Shown: positions 41,325-50,432 of the stretch, in pieces | Position numbering within the stretch: position 1 is the stretch's first letter | Layout: every line of letters starts with the position of its first letter | DNA from: Herpetosiphon gulosus | Lineage (GTDB): Bacteria > Chloroflexota > Chloroflexia > Chloroflexales > Herpetosiphonaceae | Reading direction: 5' to 3' | NCBI RefSeq assembly: GCF_039545135.1 | Contig: NZ_BAABRU010000013.1 | Coordinates: 124,001 to 188,000, forward strand | DNA length: 64,000 nt | Position numbers and translations under genes: made by a program | The notes under the pieces: model-generated | Databases searched by the model: none | Told to the model about the DNA's origin: nothing | The model's input: the letters and a program-made list of their open reading frames with translations, nothing else

Positions 41325-41665
41325 TTTTGGAAAGGATGAAGGATGAATTATGAGGGATGAAATCAAAAGTCAGAAGGCAAAAAATAGTAGGGGTAAGGGG
41401 CTAGGGATCAGGGATCAGGTGATGGATAGGATCATCAACAAAATCTGTGTAATCTGTGGCAAAAAAACAAACCTTCGTGTTCTTCGTGCTCTTCGTGGAT
41501 CAGGCTTTTAACGCAGAGGCGCAGAGAGCATGGGCTATAGGTGATTGGCTATTGGAAGAGCAATTTGTGAAATTCGTGCAATTCGTGGCTAAAAAACAAA
41601 CCTTCGCGGCCTTCGTGTTCTTCGCGGTTTCAGTCCTTCGTGCTCTTCGTGTCCTTCGTGGATCA
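41325..41665. repeat. Mosaic intergenic repeat region
   Basis: About 340 bp of modules: GGATGAAGGATGAATTATGAGGG, CAAAAGTCAGAAGGC, GGGATCAGGGATCAGG, AATCTGTGTAATCTGTGGC, AACGCAGAGGCGCAGAGAGC and two 9-bp periodic CTTCGTG arrays. Frames through it encode Phe/Val-rich repeat peptides and are not genes. Confidence 0.8.
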
Positions 41666-41666
41666 A

Positions 41667-44600
41667 CTACTGGCCTAAATCGCGTAGGCGTTCTTCGGCT
41701 TGCAAACGCCAACGATCGTCGGGGCTGGCTTGTTGGCTGATCAAGCGATAGGCTTCACGCGCTAGATCGATTTGGTTGGCTTCTTCAGCGGTCAGGCCTT
41801 GATAATAGCGAGCTTCATGAAAATTACTATTCAAACTCAAGGCTCGTTCAAACGATTTAATTGCATCATTGGTGCGGTTTTGAGCGCGATAAGTCCGTCC
41901 AAGCCAATATAAGGCAGTTGGGTCATTTTGGTTGCGCCGTACTGATTGATCGAGCGCTTCTTCGGCAGCTTGTAGGTTGTTTTGGCTCAGATAGAGCTTG
42001 CCTTGCAAATATAATGCTTCGCTATTTTGAGTATCTAATTGGGCGGCCCGACCATAATCGCTAATCGCGGCGGCCATTTGGTTTTGGCGCTCGTTGAGTT
42101 TGCCGCGCTCAAACAAAGCTCGCGCATCATTTGGCCGATAATTCAAGGCTCGATCAAGCAAACGCCGCGCCTCAGCATCGTATTCGGCAGCCTGAGTTGG
42201 ATCATAGGCGTAGCTATTGATCGCCATATTGCAATAAGCTCGGCCAGCACCAAATAGCGCTTCGGCATTATTCGGATCAGTCGCCAGCACCAAATTAAAT
42301 TCATCAAGCGCCCGCTCGTAGAAGCCTTGCTCGACCAAGGCCTGGCCTAGCCAAAAATGGGCATTGGTGCTATTGGGTTCACGGGCGAGCGCTTGATTGT
42401 AATAGCCAATCGCCACTTGCCACTCACCCCGATCGGCAGCGGTGCGGCCTAAGCCGATGTACGCCGGAATAATTGTCGAATCGTTATCCAAAATTTCGTT
42501 GTAGGCCGTAATTGCTTCATCAAACCGCCGTTCGCGCCGAAAACTCTCGGCAATCCCAAGCTGAGCTTCGATGTACACACCATCAGCATCACGAGCGATC
42601 GCTGCCCGTTCTTGCTCGCGAGCCGCTTCAAAACGACCTTGTTCAAGGTAGGCTTGGGCCAAATAATGGCGTGATTCAGGCACATTTGGGTTGAGCCGCA
42701 CCGATTGTTCCAAGGCATCGGCGGCCTCGCTATAACGCCCAATCTCCAAAAATTCGCGGCCCATATCCTCAAAATTGCGCGGATCTTCGCCGCCAGCGTC
42801 GATTGCTCGTTGATAGGCCGCCACGGCATTATCGGGCTGGTCGAGATAGCGTGCATACAATTGACCTAAAGCGAGATGGGCCTCGACATAGCTGGTATTA
42901 ATTTCAGTTGCAACTTGATAGGCTTTTTCGGCTCCAGCATAATCACCACGGTTTTGGCGCAAACGACCAATTTCATAAGCGGCACTAGCATTGCTGCCAT
43001 CAACATTCAAAGCCCGCAAGAACATATCTTCGGCTGATTGATCTTGGCCTGCTTGGGCATAGACCTTGCCTAATTCAACCAAAGCTGGGCTGTTATTCGC
43101 ATTGGCTAAAGGCAAAAGCGTCACTTCAGCATCGGCCAAAGCCCCAAGCTCGCGTTGCGCTGTGCCCAGGGTAATCCGTGCTCCAAGGTTATCAGGGCGA
43201 TTAGCTACAATCCATTGCAGATAGGGCAAGGCGGCAGCCCATTGTTTATCGCCAACTTCTAGGCGAGCAGCCAAAATATAGCCAGGTGTAAAATTTGGGG
43301 CAGCAGCAATGGTTTTTTGCAAATAATCGCGGACTGCTTGGTTGCGCTCAGGACTTGGGCCTTCGGTATTAAAACGGGTGACCGCCAAGCCATACCAGCC
43401 CTCAGGTCGATTAGCATTTAATTCGCTAGCTTTGGTGTAGTAATCCATGGCCGTTTTTGGTGCACCCAAAATCCGATGCACTCGCCCTGCCTGAATCAAA
43501 ATTGGATAATTTTGGTCTTGGGCTTTGGCAAGTGGGTCGATGACATCTTGGGCTAGTTCTAGCGGCGGATCATCTCCAAACATGCCATCCCACATGCTGC
43601 GCAAACGGCCTTTTTGCTCAACTGAGGCTGCAATACCCTCTTCGGTCATTGCGACTACTTGCCAATAGCGCACCTGATTCAGCAATTCAAAGGCTTGGCG
43701 TGAATGAGCTTCGTGCACCCGACCCGATTCTGGCAAGCCTGCCGCATCATCACGGGCTGCAATTTGGCGTTGCTCAGTTGAAATCGTTTCAAGCGTAACC
43801 ACTGCGCTATCAAGCCGTTGGCGCACAATTGTTAGGGTTTCGCGCGACAACGGCGGCACAATCTCCAATTCCCATAGCGGCTGATCGCCATTGTTGACCA
43901 ATTGGGCCACTTGTACCCGCGCTGTCATCAACTGCACCAATGGATCAGCGCCAGCATAACTATTCAGATTATTGATGGTTTCGATGGCCTGCGCCAATTG
44001 ATTGGCTTGTAATTGAGCCTCGACCAAGGCCAATTTATTGCTGATGCCATTGGGATTGAGCTTGACCGCTAAGGCCAACTCACCGACTGATACCGCCGGA
44101 TCAACCCCACGTAACGCCAACAAACCACGATTCAGATGTAGCGCTGTGAGATCGCTATTTGTGCCTTTGAGCCGTTCTTGAGCTGTATTGAAGGCTTGAG
44201 TTGCCTCGGAAAAACGGCCTTGCTCCAGCAACACAACCCCAAGGTTATTCCAATATTCGGGTTTATCGGCAGTTTCTAAGGCTCGCCGAAAATCGCCCTC
44301 GGCTAGACTCCATTGCTCTTGCAGCGCGGTAATCGAGCCACGAATCCCCAAGAGCAAATCGGGGCGTAACGGCCCATCCACAGCATAGCGATCAAGCAAA
44401 CTATTAATTGCTTGGATGGCTTGATCGTACTCGCCCATTTGATAGAGATCGATTACAACTAAAATTTCGCCGAGCACAGCTTGGGCATTAAACGGTTGGT
44501 CGGCCAGACGATACACCAGTGGTAAACTCAGGCGTTCGCGCAAGCCCAATGAGCGATCATGCGGCAAGGGTTGGCGCGGAGTCCAGAGCAATTGCGGCTC

Positions 44601-45152
44601 AATGCTAGCACTATTGGCATCACCGCCAGCGACAATTGTGCCCCAAATCACCAGATCATACTTGGGCCGATCGGCCAAATTCCAAGCACTTTGGGCATCG
44701 GCAATTGGGGTTTTGAGCACCGCAAATTGCAAATCATTGGCCCGAACCTGCCAAGCCTCAGCCATGGTAGTTGCTGCGGCAAAACCTTCTTGGGCTGGTT
44801 GGCCTGCGCTGCTGGTAAATGGCGAGAGAATTACCTTAGCGTGGACAGTTTCAGCAACTGGGCTACCAAAAAGGCCCAATAAATTTAAACTCAGAAAAAA
44901 AGCAATTAAGATAATCAGGAAGAAAATAACCAGGCCCATGCTGCCGCGCGATTGAACTTCATCGCGAATGCGTACTGCCCATGAGCGCTGAGTGCGCAAA
45001 TCGCGAGCACGCAGGGTTGGGGCTATTGTGCCAGTTGCACGGGCAGCAGGGCGACGCTGACGAATCGCAATTAAGCGCTGCACACGGCCAGTCCGATATA
45101 AGTTATAGCCAAATAGCCCACACAACAAAATAACAAAAATCCATCCGATCAT
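41667..45152 (-). CDS. Large membrane-anchored TPR protein
   Basis: A 1161-residue protein. Two transmembrane segments are near the N-terminus (MIGWIFVILLCGLFGYNLY; GLVIFFLIILIAFFLSLNLLGLF), separated by a basic loop of about 55 residues. The remainder is mainly tetratricopeptide repeats with the A/G-Y-A/P signature (PEYWNNLGVVLLEQGRFSEATQAF; TNAHFWLGQALVEQGFYERALDEF; PTALYWLGRTYRAQNRTNDAIKSF). It has no enzyme domain. Its start overlaps the stop of the response regulator gene (ATGA), so the two proteins are made together. Probably a scaffold or sensor; the partner is likely the GGDEF response regulator. Confidence 0.85.
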   Translation of the reverse strand: MIGWIFVILLCGLFGYNLYRTGRVQRLIAIRQRRPAARATGTIAPTLRARDLRTQRSWAVRIRDEVQSRGSMGLVIFFLIILIAFFLSLNLLGLFGSPVAETVHAKVILSPFTSSAGQPAQEGFAAATTMAEAWQVRANDLQFAVLKTPIADAQSAWNLADRPKYDLVIWGTIVAGGDANSASIEPQLLWTPRQPLPHDRSLGLRERLSLPLVYRLADQPFNAQAVLGEILVVIDLYQMGEYDQAIQAINSLLDRYAVDGPLRPDLLLGIRGSITALQEQWSLAEGDFRRALETADKPEYWNNLGVVLLEQGRFSEATQAFNTAQERLKGTNSDLTALHLNRGLLALRGVDPAVSVGELALAVKLNPNGISNKLALVEAQLQANQLAQAIETINNLNSYAGADPLVQLMTARVQVAQLVNNGDQPLWELEIVPPLSRETLTIVRQRLDSAVVTLETISTEQRQIAARDDAAGLPESGRVHEAHSRQAFELLNQVRYWQVVAMTEEGIAASVEQKGRLRSMWDGMFGDDPPLELAQDVIDPLAKAQDQNYPILIQAGRVHRILGAPKTAMDYYTKASELNANRPEGWYGLAVTRFNTEGPSPERNQAVRDYLQKTIAAAPNFTPGYILAARLEVGDKQWAAALPYLQWIVANRPDNLGARITLGTAQRELGALADAEVTLLPLANANNSPALVELGKVYAQAGQDQSAEDMFLRALNVDGSNASAAYEIGRLRQNRGDYAGAEKAYQVATEINTSYVEAHLALGQLYARYLDQPDNAVAAYQRAIDAGGEDPRNFEDMGREFLEIGRYSEAADALEQSVRLNPNVPESRHYLAQAYLEQGRFEAAREQERAAIARDADGVYIEAQLGIAESFRRERRFDEAITAYNEILDNDSTIIPAYIGLGRTAADRGEWQVAIGYYNQALAREPNSTNAHFWLGQALVEQGFYERALDEFNLVLATDPNNAEALFGAGRAYCNMAINSYAYDPTQAAEYDAEARRLLDRALNYRPNDARALFERGKLNERQNQMAAAISDYGRAAQLDTQNSEALYLQGKLYLSQNNLQAAEEALDQSVRRNQNDPTALYWLGRTYRAQNRTNDAIKSFERALSLNSNFHEARYYQGLTAEEANQIDLAREAYRLISQQASPDDRWRLQAEERLRDLGQ

Positions 45153-46387
45153 CGAGCCTCCAGCCGCACCAAGTGCAAAGCCAACGATAGATACTCGTGA
45201 ATAGGAATGGTCGGCTTCAAACCAGTCTGGATTTGAAGCTGGGCAAAACCTTGTTCATAGCTTGATTGATTGAGTTTTAGCATAATTTGCGGCAAGCTCT
45301 GCCAACGTTCGGGCACATGCGGCACGACATCGCGATAGCCCAACACCAAGGCATCGGGCATAATTTCGCTATCGGCTTCGATCACAAATAATGATTGTTG
45401 TTGGAGCAAATCGCTCAGCAGATCGACAAGGCCAAAATCTTGGGCGATAACCCCAATTGTTGGGCCACGTTTACGCCGATCTTGCTCTATCGTCTGTTTT
45501 TGCGAGCGCCGATCAACCACATAGACGCTGCCGGTTTGTTGTTTGGCGACGCGCTTCATCTCGGCGGCGGTGCGACTCAGGTCGTGATAAGTTTGCTGGA
45601 TATCTTCACGATGCAGCACCACACCGACCGAAAGGGTCTGGATCGGCACAGGTTTGTTGCTGCTATTGGGATCGTACAGGGTCAAAATCCGCTGATCAAA
45701 GCGCCGAATCAAATCTTCACAGAGGGCATTGACATGTTCCGATGCCATAATCAGGGCAAAATCATCGCCGCCAATATGGCCAATAAATAGCCCTTCATCG
45801 TTGTACTCAGCCTTGATTTCCGTCAAAATTGTGGCCAACAGCTTGATCACCAAATCGCCACGAGCAAAACCATAGCTATCGTTGTAGGCTTTGAAATTAT
45901 CCAAATCGAGGTATAACAAGGCAAAGGCTTGTTGTTGGCGCAAGCGATGGTTAACTTCCTCTTCGATCAAAATATTGCCAGGCAAGCCAGTCAGTGGGTT
46001 GAGCACGGGGCGGCGGGTTGCTCGCAACAACTGAGCGCGAACTCGCGCCAGTAGTTCGGGCATTTGAAACGGCTTGACGATATAATCATCAGCGCCCAAT
46101 TCAAAGCCAGTCACCACATCCTCAATCGCAGTGCGTGCAGTCAGCACAATAATTGGAATATGCGCCAGCCGCGTATCGTTGCGCAATTGGCGAATCGCCT
46201 CATAGCCATCGATGCGGGGCATCAAAATATCAACAATCATCAAATCGGGAATTTGCAGTTGGGCCTTGGCTAACAGGTCGCCGCCATCGTTGGCAAGAGT
46301 AACCTCATACCCATGCTCAACTAAAATCAGTTCAAGCAATTGGCTTAGGGCTTCGTTATCGTCAGCAACGAGAATACGTTCAGGCAT
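45149..46387 (-). CDS. Response regulator with GGDEF (diguanylate cyclase) domain
   Basis: A 412-residue protein. Residues 1-120 are a receiver (ILVADDNEALS, phospho-Asp in MIVDILMPRIDG, VLTARTA, DDYIVKPF). Residues about 130-300 are a GGDEF domain (PLTGLPGNILIEEEV, LYLDLDNFKAYNDSYGFARGD) with the active-site loop IGGDDFAL, a GGDDF variant, so cyclase activity is possible but not certain. The C-terminal 100 residues (GPTIGVIAQDFGLVDLLSDLLQQQSLFVIEADSE) look like a degenerate second receiver. No histidine kinase gene is adjacent. It is coupled to the downstream TPR protein by a 4-base overlap. Confidence 0.9.
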   Translation of the reverse strand: MPERILVADDNEALSQLLELILVEHGYEVTLANDGGDLLAKAQLQIPDLMIVDILMPRIDGYEAIRQLRNDTRLAHIPIIVLTARTAIEDVVTGFELGADDYIVKPFQMPELLARVRAQLLRATRRPVLNPLTGLPGNILIEEEVNHRLRQQQAFALLYLDLDNFKAYNDSYGFARGDLVIKLLATILTEIKAEYNDEGLFIGHIGGDDFALIMASEHVNALCEDLIRRFDQRILTLYDPNSSNKPVPIQTLSVGVVLHREDIQQTYHDLSRTAAEMKRVAKQQTGSVYVVDRRSQKQTIEQDRRKRGPTIGVIAQDFGLVDLLSDLLQQQSLFVIEADSEIMPDALVLGYRDVVPHVPERWQSLPQIMLKLNQSSYEQGFAQLQIQTGLKPTIPIHEYLSLALHLVRLEAR

Positions 46388-46424
46388 ACTGTTCCCAAGG
46401 CAGCACCTAGCAAAAATACTAGGC

Positions 46425-47363
46425 TCAGATTAACAACTGGGCGTACAAACTCTCTAGGCTCAAATCGCGGCGCACGGTGTCGGGCGAGGCCACGGTTAAT
46501 GCGGCGGCACTTGCTCCCAAGCGCACAGCTTCATCCAAGGTCAACTCATTCATTAGGCCAAATAAGACGGCGGCGGCCAAGGCATCGCCTGCTCCGGTGG
46601 CATCGACTACATCGCGCACCAAGGTTGGAATATGGCCATGACCATCGACAGTGGCATAGACTAGGCCTTCACGGGCTAAAGTGATAATCGCAATTTCCAC
46701 GCCAAGCCGTACTAATTCTTTGGCCGCAGCCGTTGCCTCGGCAGGCGAAGTTACGGGCAAGCCAGTTAATGCTTCGGCTTCGCGCTCGTTGGGCGTAATC
46801 AAGTACATTCCGCGTAAACGATCACGGTAGCGGCCTGCTAAACCATAGGCAACCGGCTCGAAGCACACCGGAATATCTTCTTCGGCACAAATTTGCAAGA
46901 TTACATCGGCAGTTGCCCGCGCCAAGTTCGCATCAATAAACACTGCATCAGCGGCCCGCAACAGCTGCACATTATCGTAAATATAATCGGGCGTTAATGC
47001 TCGTGCACAGTGGCTATCATCAAGCGCTGTATATAACAAACCATTGCGATCGAGCAGCGCCAAATAGGCTGCTGAATGTTGATCCTCTAAAATCATCATG
47101 GCATCGGTATCAACGCCAGCATCTTCAGTTTGTTGGATGATTAAGCGCCCAAATTCATCGTTGCCCACCGCAGCAATCAGGCTACTTTGTGCTCCCAAAC
47201 GCGCCAAATTTTCAGCAATATTGCGGGCAACACCGCCAACACTAATTGTTAAACGGCCTGGATTCGAGGTTTTTTCAATCAATGGCTCAAGCAACCGCCC
47301 TTTGATATCCAGCCCTGCACCACCAATAACCACCACGCGCCAATCTGTATCCAAATGTTCCAT
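46425..47363 (-). CDS. PfkB-family kinase, pseudouridine kinase-like
   Basis: A 312-residue ribokinase-fold enzyme. SVGGVARNIAENLARLG near residue 42 is the substrate-binding signature most like pseudouridine kinases (PsuK), followed by LITPNEREAEALTG, IITLAREGLVYA and the ATP/anion-hole motif DVVDATGAGDALAAAVLFG with the catalytic Asp. PsuK makes pseudouridine 5'-phosphate for PsuG to cleave; psuG is not adjacent, so the substrate is not certain. The start follows GGGAG. It lies 37 bp upstream of the response regulator on the same strand and 25 bp downstream of the SPFH gene. Confidence 0.85.
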   Translation of the reverse strand: MEHLDTDWRVVVIGGAGLDIKGRLLEPLIEKTSNPGRLTISVGGVARNIAENLARLGAQSSLIAAVGNDEFGRLIIQQTEDAGVDTDAMMILEDQHSAAYLALLDRNGLLYTALDDSHCARALTPDYIYDNVQLLRAADAVFIDANLARATADVILQICAEEDIPVCFEPVAYGLAGRYRDRLRGMYLITPNEREAEALTGLPVTSPAEATAAAKELVRLGVEIAIITLAREGLVYATVDGHGHIPTLVRDVVDATGAGDALAAAVLFGLMNELTLDEAVRLGASAAALTVASPDTVRRDLSLESLYAQLLI

Positions 47364-47388
47364 GCCAGATAACTCCCTCGCTATATGG

Positions 47389-48693
47389 TTATTCTTGTTC
47401 GATCAGATTGTGTTCGCGGTAGGCTTTACGTTTTTCGTGCTCATCAAGCGCCAAGGTCAGCAAATGCTTCAAATCATCAGGTTTCATTTCAGGATTATCA
47501 GCAATGATCGTATTCATCCAATCTTGCAGCATCTGCAAACTGGAAGCATTTTCAATTTCGTTGCGTTGACGTTGAATTTCCAGATCAGTTTCAGCCAATT
47601 TCTTGCGTTGATAGGCTTCGGCATCGGCCATTGCGATTGTGCGCTTAATTTCTTGTTCCGACAAACGATTGGCTGTTTGAATTTCGAGATCAGCGGTAAT
47701 TGCCCGATAGAAGGCCTTAATTCGATCAGGATTAAGCACAACTTGGGTAATGCCAATATCGAGCACTTCGATGCCCCATTGTTGCACTTTTTCTTGCACA
47801 CGATTTTTCAATTGGGCAGCAATTTCGGCTCGCCGTGCCGAAATATCAGCAGGTGCAAGCTTACCATAACTGCGTTTTTCAGGATTATAAAAGGTATTAT
47901 CGTGAATAATGGCGCGTAAATCTTCCTCAACATCGCGGCGTAATTGTGATTGAATCGCTTCGATCCAAAAATCGGCACTCATACGCACTTGCATCACGTC
48001 CATATTACGCCGATCGGCAATTTCTTTAAAAATATGGTCACGGTTGGGATAGTTGTAAGGTAATTTCAAAAAGCCTTCATAGCGCATTTCGACGGGCATG
48101 CTTTCACCCTCATCAGGGAAGCGCTGAATAATTCGCGATTGGGTATCAACCATAATTTTATCGACAGTATGCAGCGAAGCTGTATCAACCATTTCAATTT
48201 CAACATCAGTTTGGATGTTGTAGGTTGGCATCACGGCTACGCCAACTTCGAGGGCGGGCACAATTGGCGAGTGCAAACCAGGCGGGCGAATAATATGCTG
48301 ATGATCCATGCGGCGTTGAATCAGCAAGACTTCGCCTTCTTCAACATGCTGGCCAATTCGCGCGGTCATGGCCAAGAAGATCATATAGACCCCAGCCAAA
48401 AGCACTGGAGCACACATCAAACCCAGCAAATTGCCATTTAAGGCTTGTTGGCCAAGCAAGGCCGCACATGAAACAGCAGTAATGCCAGTTAATGTTCCTA
48501 ACATATTGCGTGCTGATTCACGTTGAGCAACTGAGCCGCCACTAAACGCCAAAAAAAGCCCAATTAGGACAATTAACAACAGAATTATCCCAACCAGACC
48601 CTGATTTGCTTGATTTTGCGCTGGCCCAATATAAATAAATAAACAGCTTACCAGCAGGATAATCACGAGGACAGAGGGCGATAAACGGCTCAT
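47389..48693 (-). CDS. SPFH/Band 7 membrane protein
   Basis: A 434-residue protein with four hydrophobic N-terminal segments (SVLVIILLVSCLFIYIG; GLVGIILLLIVLIGLFLAF; LTGITAVSCAALLG; LMCAPVLLAGVYMIFLA). A Band 7/SPFH domain follows (EEGEVLLIQRRMDHQHIIRPPGLHSPIVP; IQTDVEIEMVDTASLHTVDKIMVDTQ; VQEKVQQWGIEVLDIGITQVVLNPDRIKAFYRAI), ending in a charged helix/coiled coil (AEAYQRKKLAETDLEIQRQRNEI). SPFH proteins form microdomain scaffolds. The multi-pass N-terminus is unusual for the family, which normally has one hairpin or segment. The start follows GGGAGG. First gene of a probable four-gene minus-strand run. Confidence 0.88.
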   Translation of the reverse strand: MSRLSPSVLVIILLVSCLFIYIGPAQNQANQGLVGIILLLIVLIGLFLAFSGGSVAQRESARNMLGTLTGITAVSCAALLGQQALNGNLLGLMCAPVLLAGVYMIFLAMTARIGQHVEEGEVLLIQRRMDHQHIIRPPGLHSPIVPALEVGVAVMPTYNIQTDVEIEMVDTASLHTVDKIMVDTQSRIIQRFPDEGESMPVEMRYEGFLKLPYNYPNRDHIFKEIADRRNMDVMQVRMSADFWIEAIQSQLRRDVEEDLRAIIHDNTFYNPEKRSYGKLAPADISARRAEIAAQLKNRVQEKVQQWGIEVLDIGITQVVLNPDRIKAFYRAITADLEIQTANRLSEQEIKRTIAMADAEAYQRKKLAETDLEIQRQRNEIENASSLQMLQDWMNTIIADNPEMKPDDLKHLLTLALDEHEKRKAYREHNLIEQE

Positions 48694-48799
48694 CGTTGGC
48701 CTCCCATGCAGTTAAGCCGCAAGCCAGCAGCAAGGCTCTAAAACTATTAACAACTATTGCGGCTTATTATACACGATGCTTGCAAGCAGGCGTAAGCGA

Positions 48800-48965
48800 G
48801 AGGTCAGGTGCTAGCAGTCAGAGGTACGAAGATCGTGAAGGGGCGGTTTTTAGCCAACGAAGAGCACGAAGGACACGAAGAGCAAGGATTCAGGATCTAG
48901 GGATCAGCTTTGTATTATCTCGCCCATCATGAATCCTGACCCCCTGATCGCTGAACCCCTATCAC
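48800..48965. repeat. Mosaic intergenic repeat region
   Basis: Modules AGAGGTCAGGTGCTAGCAGTC, CGAAGAGCACGAAGGACACG, GGATTCAGGATCTAGGGATC and CTGACCCCCTGATCGCTG, in the divergent spacer between the SPFH and isocitrate dehydrogenase-like genes. Nothing coding is seen. Confidence 0.7.
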
Positions 48966-49043
48966 TTTGACAGCAGTGACTCAGACTTGTATCCTTAGGT
49001 GAAACAAAGTTTTGCACCAAAACCTACTAAGGAGTTAAGTTTA

Positions 49044-50123
49044 ATGAGTAAGCCAACGATTGTTGTCCTTGAGGGCGATCAAACGGGGCAAGAACTGCTT
49101 GAAGAAAGTCTGCGCGTCCTTGATCCTGCGGTGACGGGCGTTGATATAGAGCTAAAGCGCTACGATTTGAGCCTCGAATCGCGCCGAGCAACCAATAATC
49201 AAATTGTGTTGGAAGCAGCTCAAGCTATGAAGGAAGCTGGTTTTGGCTTGAAAGCTGCCACAATCACCCCCGAAAAAGCTGGCGATGTTGGTAGCCCCAA
49301 CGCAATTTTGCGCGAACAAATCAATGGCACGGTGATTGTACGAACGGGCCGTCGGATTCCAGGCGTGCGGCCAGTTGGTGGTGCATATGCGCCAATCTCG
49401 GTCATTCGCATGGCGGTTGACGATGCCTATGGTGCCAAAGAATGGCGTGAAGGCGAAGGCGATAATGAAGTTGCCTATCGTACCGAGAAAATTACTCGTG
49501 GCACATGCCGCGCTGTTTCAGAATATGCCTTTATGCATGCTCGCCGCATGAAAGCCAAAGTTTTCGGCGGCCCTAAATATACGGTTAGCCCAATTTATGA
49601 AGGCATGCTCAAAGAAGAAATGGATGCTGCTGCTAAACGCTATGCTGACGTGCGTTACGAACCACAATTGATCGATGCAACCTATGCTTTGCTCTTGACC
49701 AATTCGGGCGATCCGATGGTGATTCCTGCGCTCAACCGCGATGGCGACTGCTTGAGCGACTTGGTATTGCAAATGTTTGGCACGATTGCTGGAGCTGAAT
49801 CGTTGCTCTTAGCTTTCGACAAAGATTTCAAGGTCAATGTTGTGATGGCTGAAGCACCCCACGGCACGGCTCCCAGCTTGGAAGGCAAGAACGTTGCTAA
49901 TCCAATGGCGATGATCTTGGCTTCAGCGGCCTTGCTTGATTATATTGATACACCTCAAGCTAACATGGCTGCTCGGGCAATCAGCGAAGCCACGTTGGAA
50001 GCTGTCTACGATGGCGTGCGCACCGCCGATTTGGGCGGCCACACCACCACCAGCGATTTCACCGACGAAGTGATTCGCCGCGTAAAAACTAAAATGGAAG
50101 TTTGGCCATCGCTCGGTAACTAA
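49044..50123 (+). CDS. Isocitrate/isopropylmalate dehydrogenase family enzyme
   Basis: A 359-residue metal-dependent beta-decarboxylating dehydrogenase. It has IVVLEGDQTGQELLEES, LKAATITPEKAGDVGSPNAILRE (substrate loop, Ser/Asn), REQINGTVIVRTGRRIPGVRP, KVFGGPKYTVSP (Lys region), NRDGDCLSDLVLQMFGTIAGAE (metal Asp pair) and MAEAPHGTAPSLEGKNVANPMAMI (cofactor loop). These fit the isocitrate dehydrogenase side of the family, so a TCA role is likely; NAD versus NADP preference is not resolved. ATG 49044 follows AAGGAG by 9 bases. A stem-loop with a T tract follows at 50164. Confidence 0.92.
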   Translation: MSKPTIVVLEGDQTGQELLEESLRVLDPAVTGVDIELKRYDLSLESRRATNNQIVLEAAQAMKEAGFGLKAATITPEKAGDVGSPNAILREQINGTVIVRTGRRIPGVRPVGGAYAPISVIRMAVDDAYGAKEWREGEGDNEVAYRTEKITRGTCRAVSEYAFMHARRMKAKVFGGPKYTVSPIYEGMLKEEMDAAAKRYADVRYEPQLIDATYALLLTNSGDPMVIPALNRDGDCLSDLVLQMFGTIAGAESLLLAFDKDFKVNVVMAEAPHGTAPSLEGKNVANPMAMILASAALLDYIDTPQANMAARAISEATLEAVYDGVRTADLGGHTTTSDFTDEVIRRVKTKMEVWPSLGN

Positions 50124-50163
50124 ACCGTTCGCTGCCAGAAATTGCAGCCAACTTGCGCATTAG

Positions 50164-50196
50164 AAAGCACACTGCAACGGCGGAGTGTGCTTTTGT
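50164..50196 (+). terminator. Terminator after isocitrate dehydrogenase-like gene
   Basis: AAAGCACACT / AGTGTGCTTT perfect 10-bp stem with a 10-base loop, then TTGTTG, 40 bases after the stop. Confidence 0.75.
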
Positions 50197-50204
50197 TGTA
50201 TCTG

Positions 50205-50425
50205 GGGAGAAGAACATAGAGCAACGAACATAGAACATAGGAATGGGGAATCGTTTGTTGGGGGGTTTGATCTACAAAGGATAGGAAGAGCACGAAGCGT
50301 TATTTTTTTAGCCACGAATTACACGAATTGCACGAAAAATACTTTGATAGATCCGATTTTATTTTTTGCCTTCTATATTTAACGTTCATCCTTCATCCCT
50401 CATCCTTCATCCTTATCGATAGAGG
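50205..50425. repeat. Mosaic intergenic repeat region
   Basis: Modules AGAACATAGAGCAACGAACATAG, GGAATGGGGAATCG, AGCCACGAATTACACGAATTG and TTCATCCTTCATCCCTCATCC leading directly into the STAND gene's ribosome site. An in-frame start at 50328 would translate the repeat and is rejected. Confidence 0.75.
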
Positions 50426-50432
50426 TATTGCC

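Noticed and set aside
41456-41740. 94-codon Phe/Val-rich frame
   Set aside because: Direct translation of the CTTCGTG and AACGCAGAGG repeats overlapping the end of the TPR gene; not a gene.
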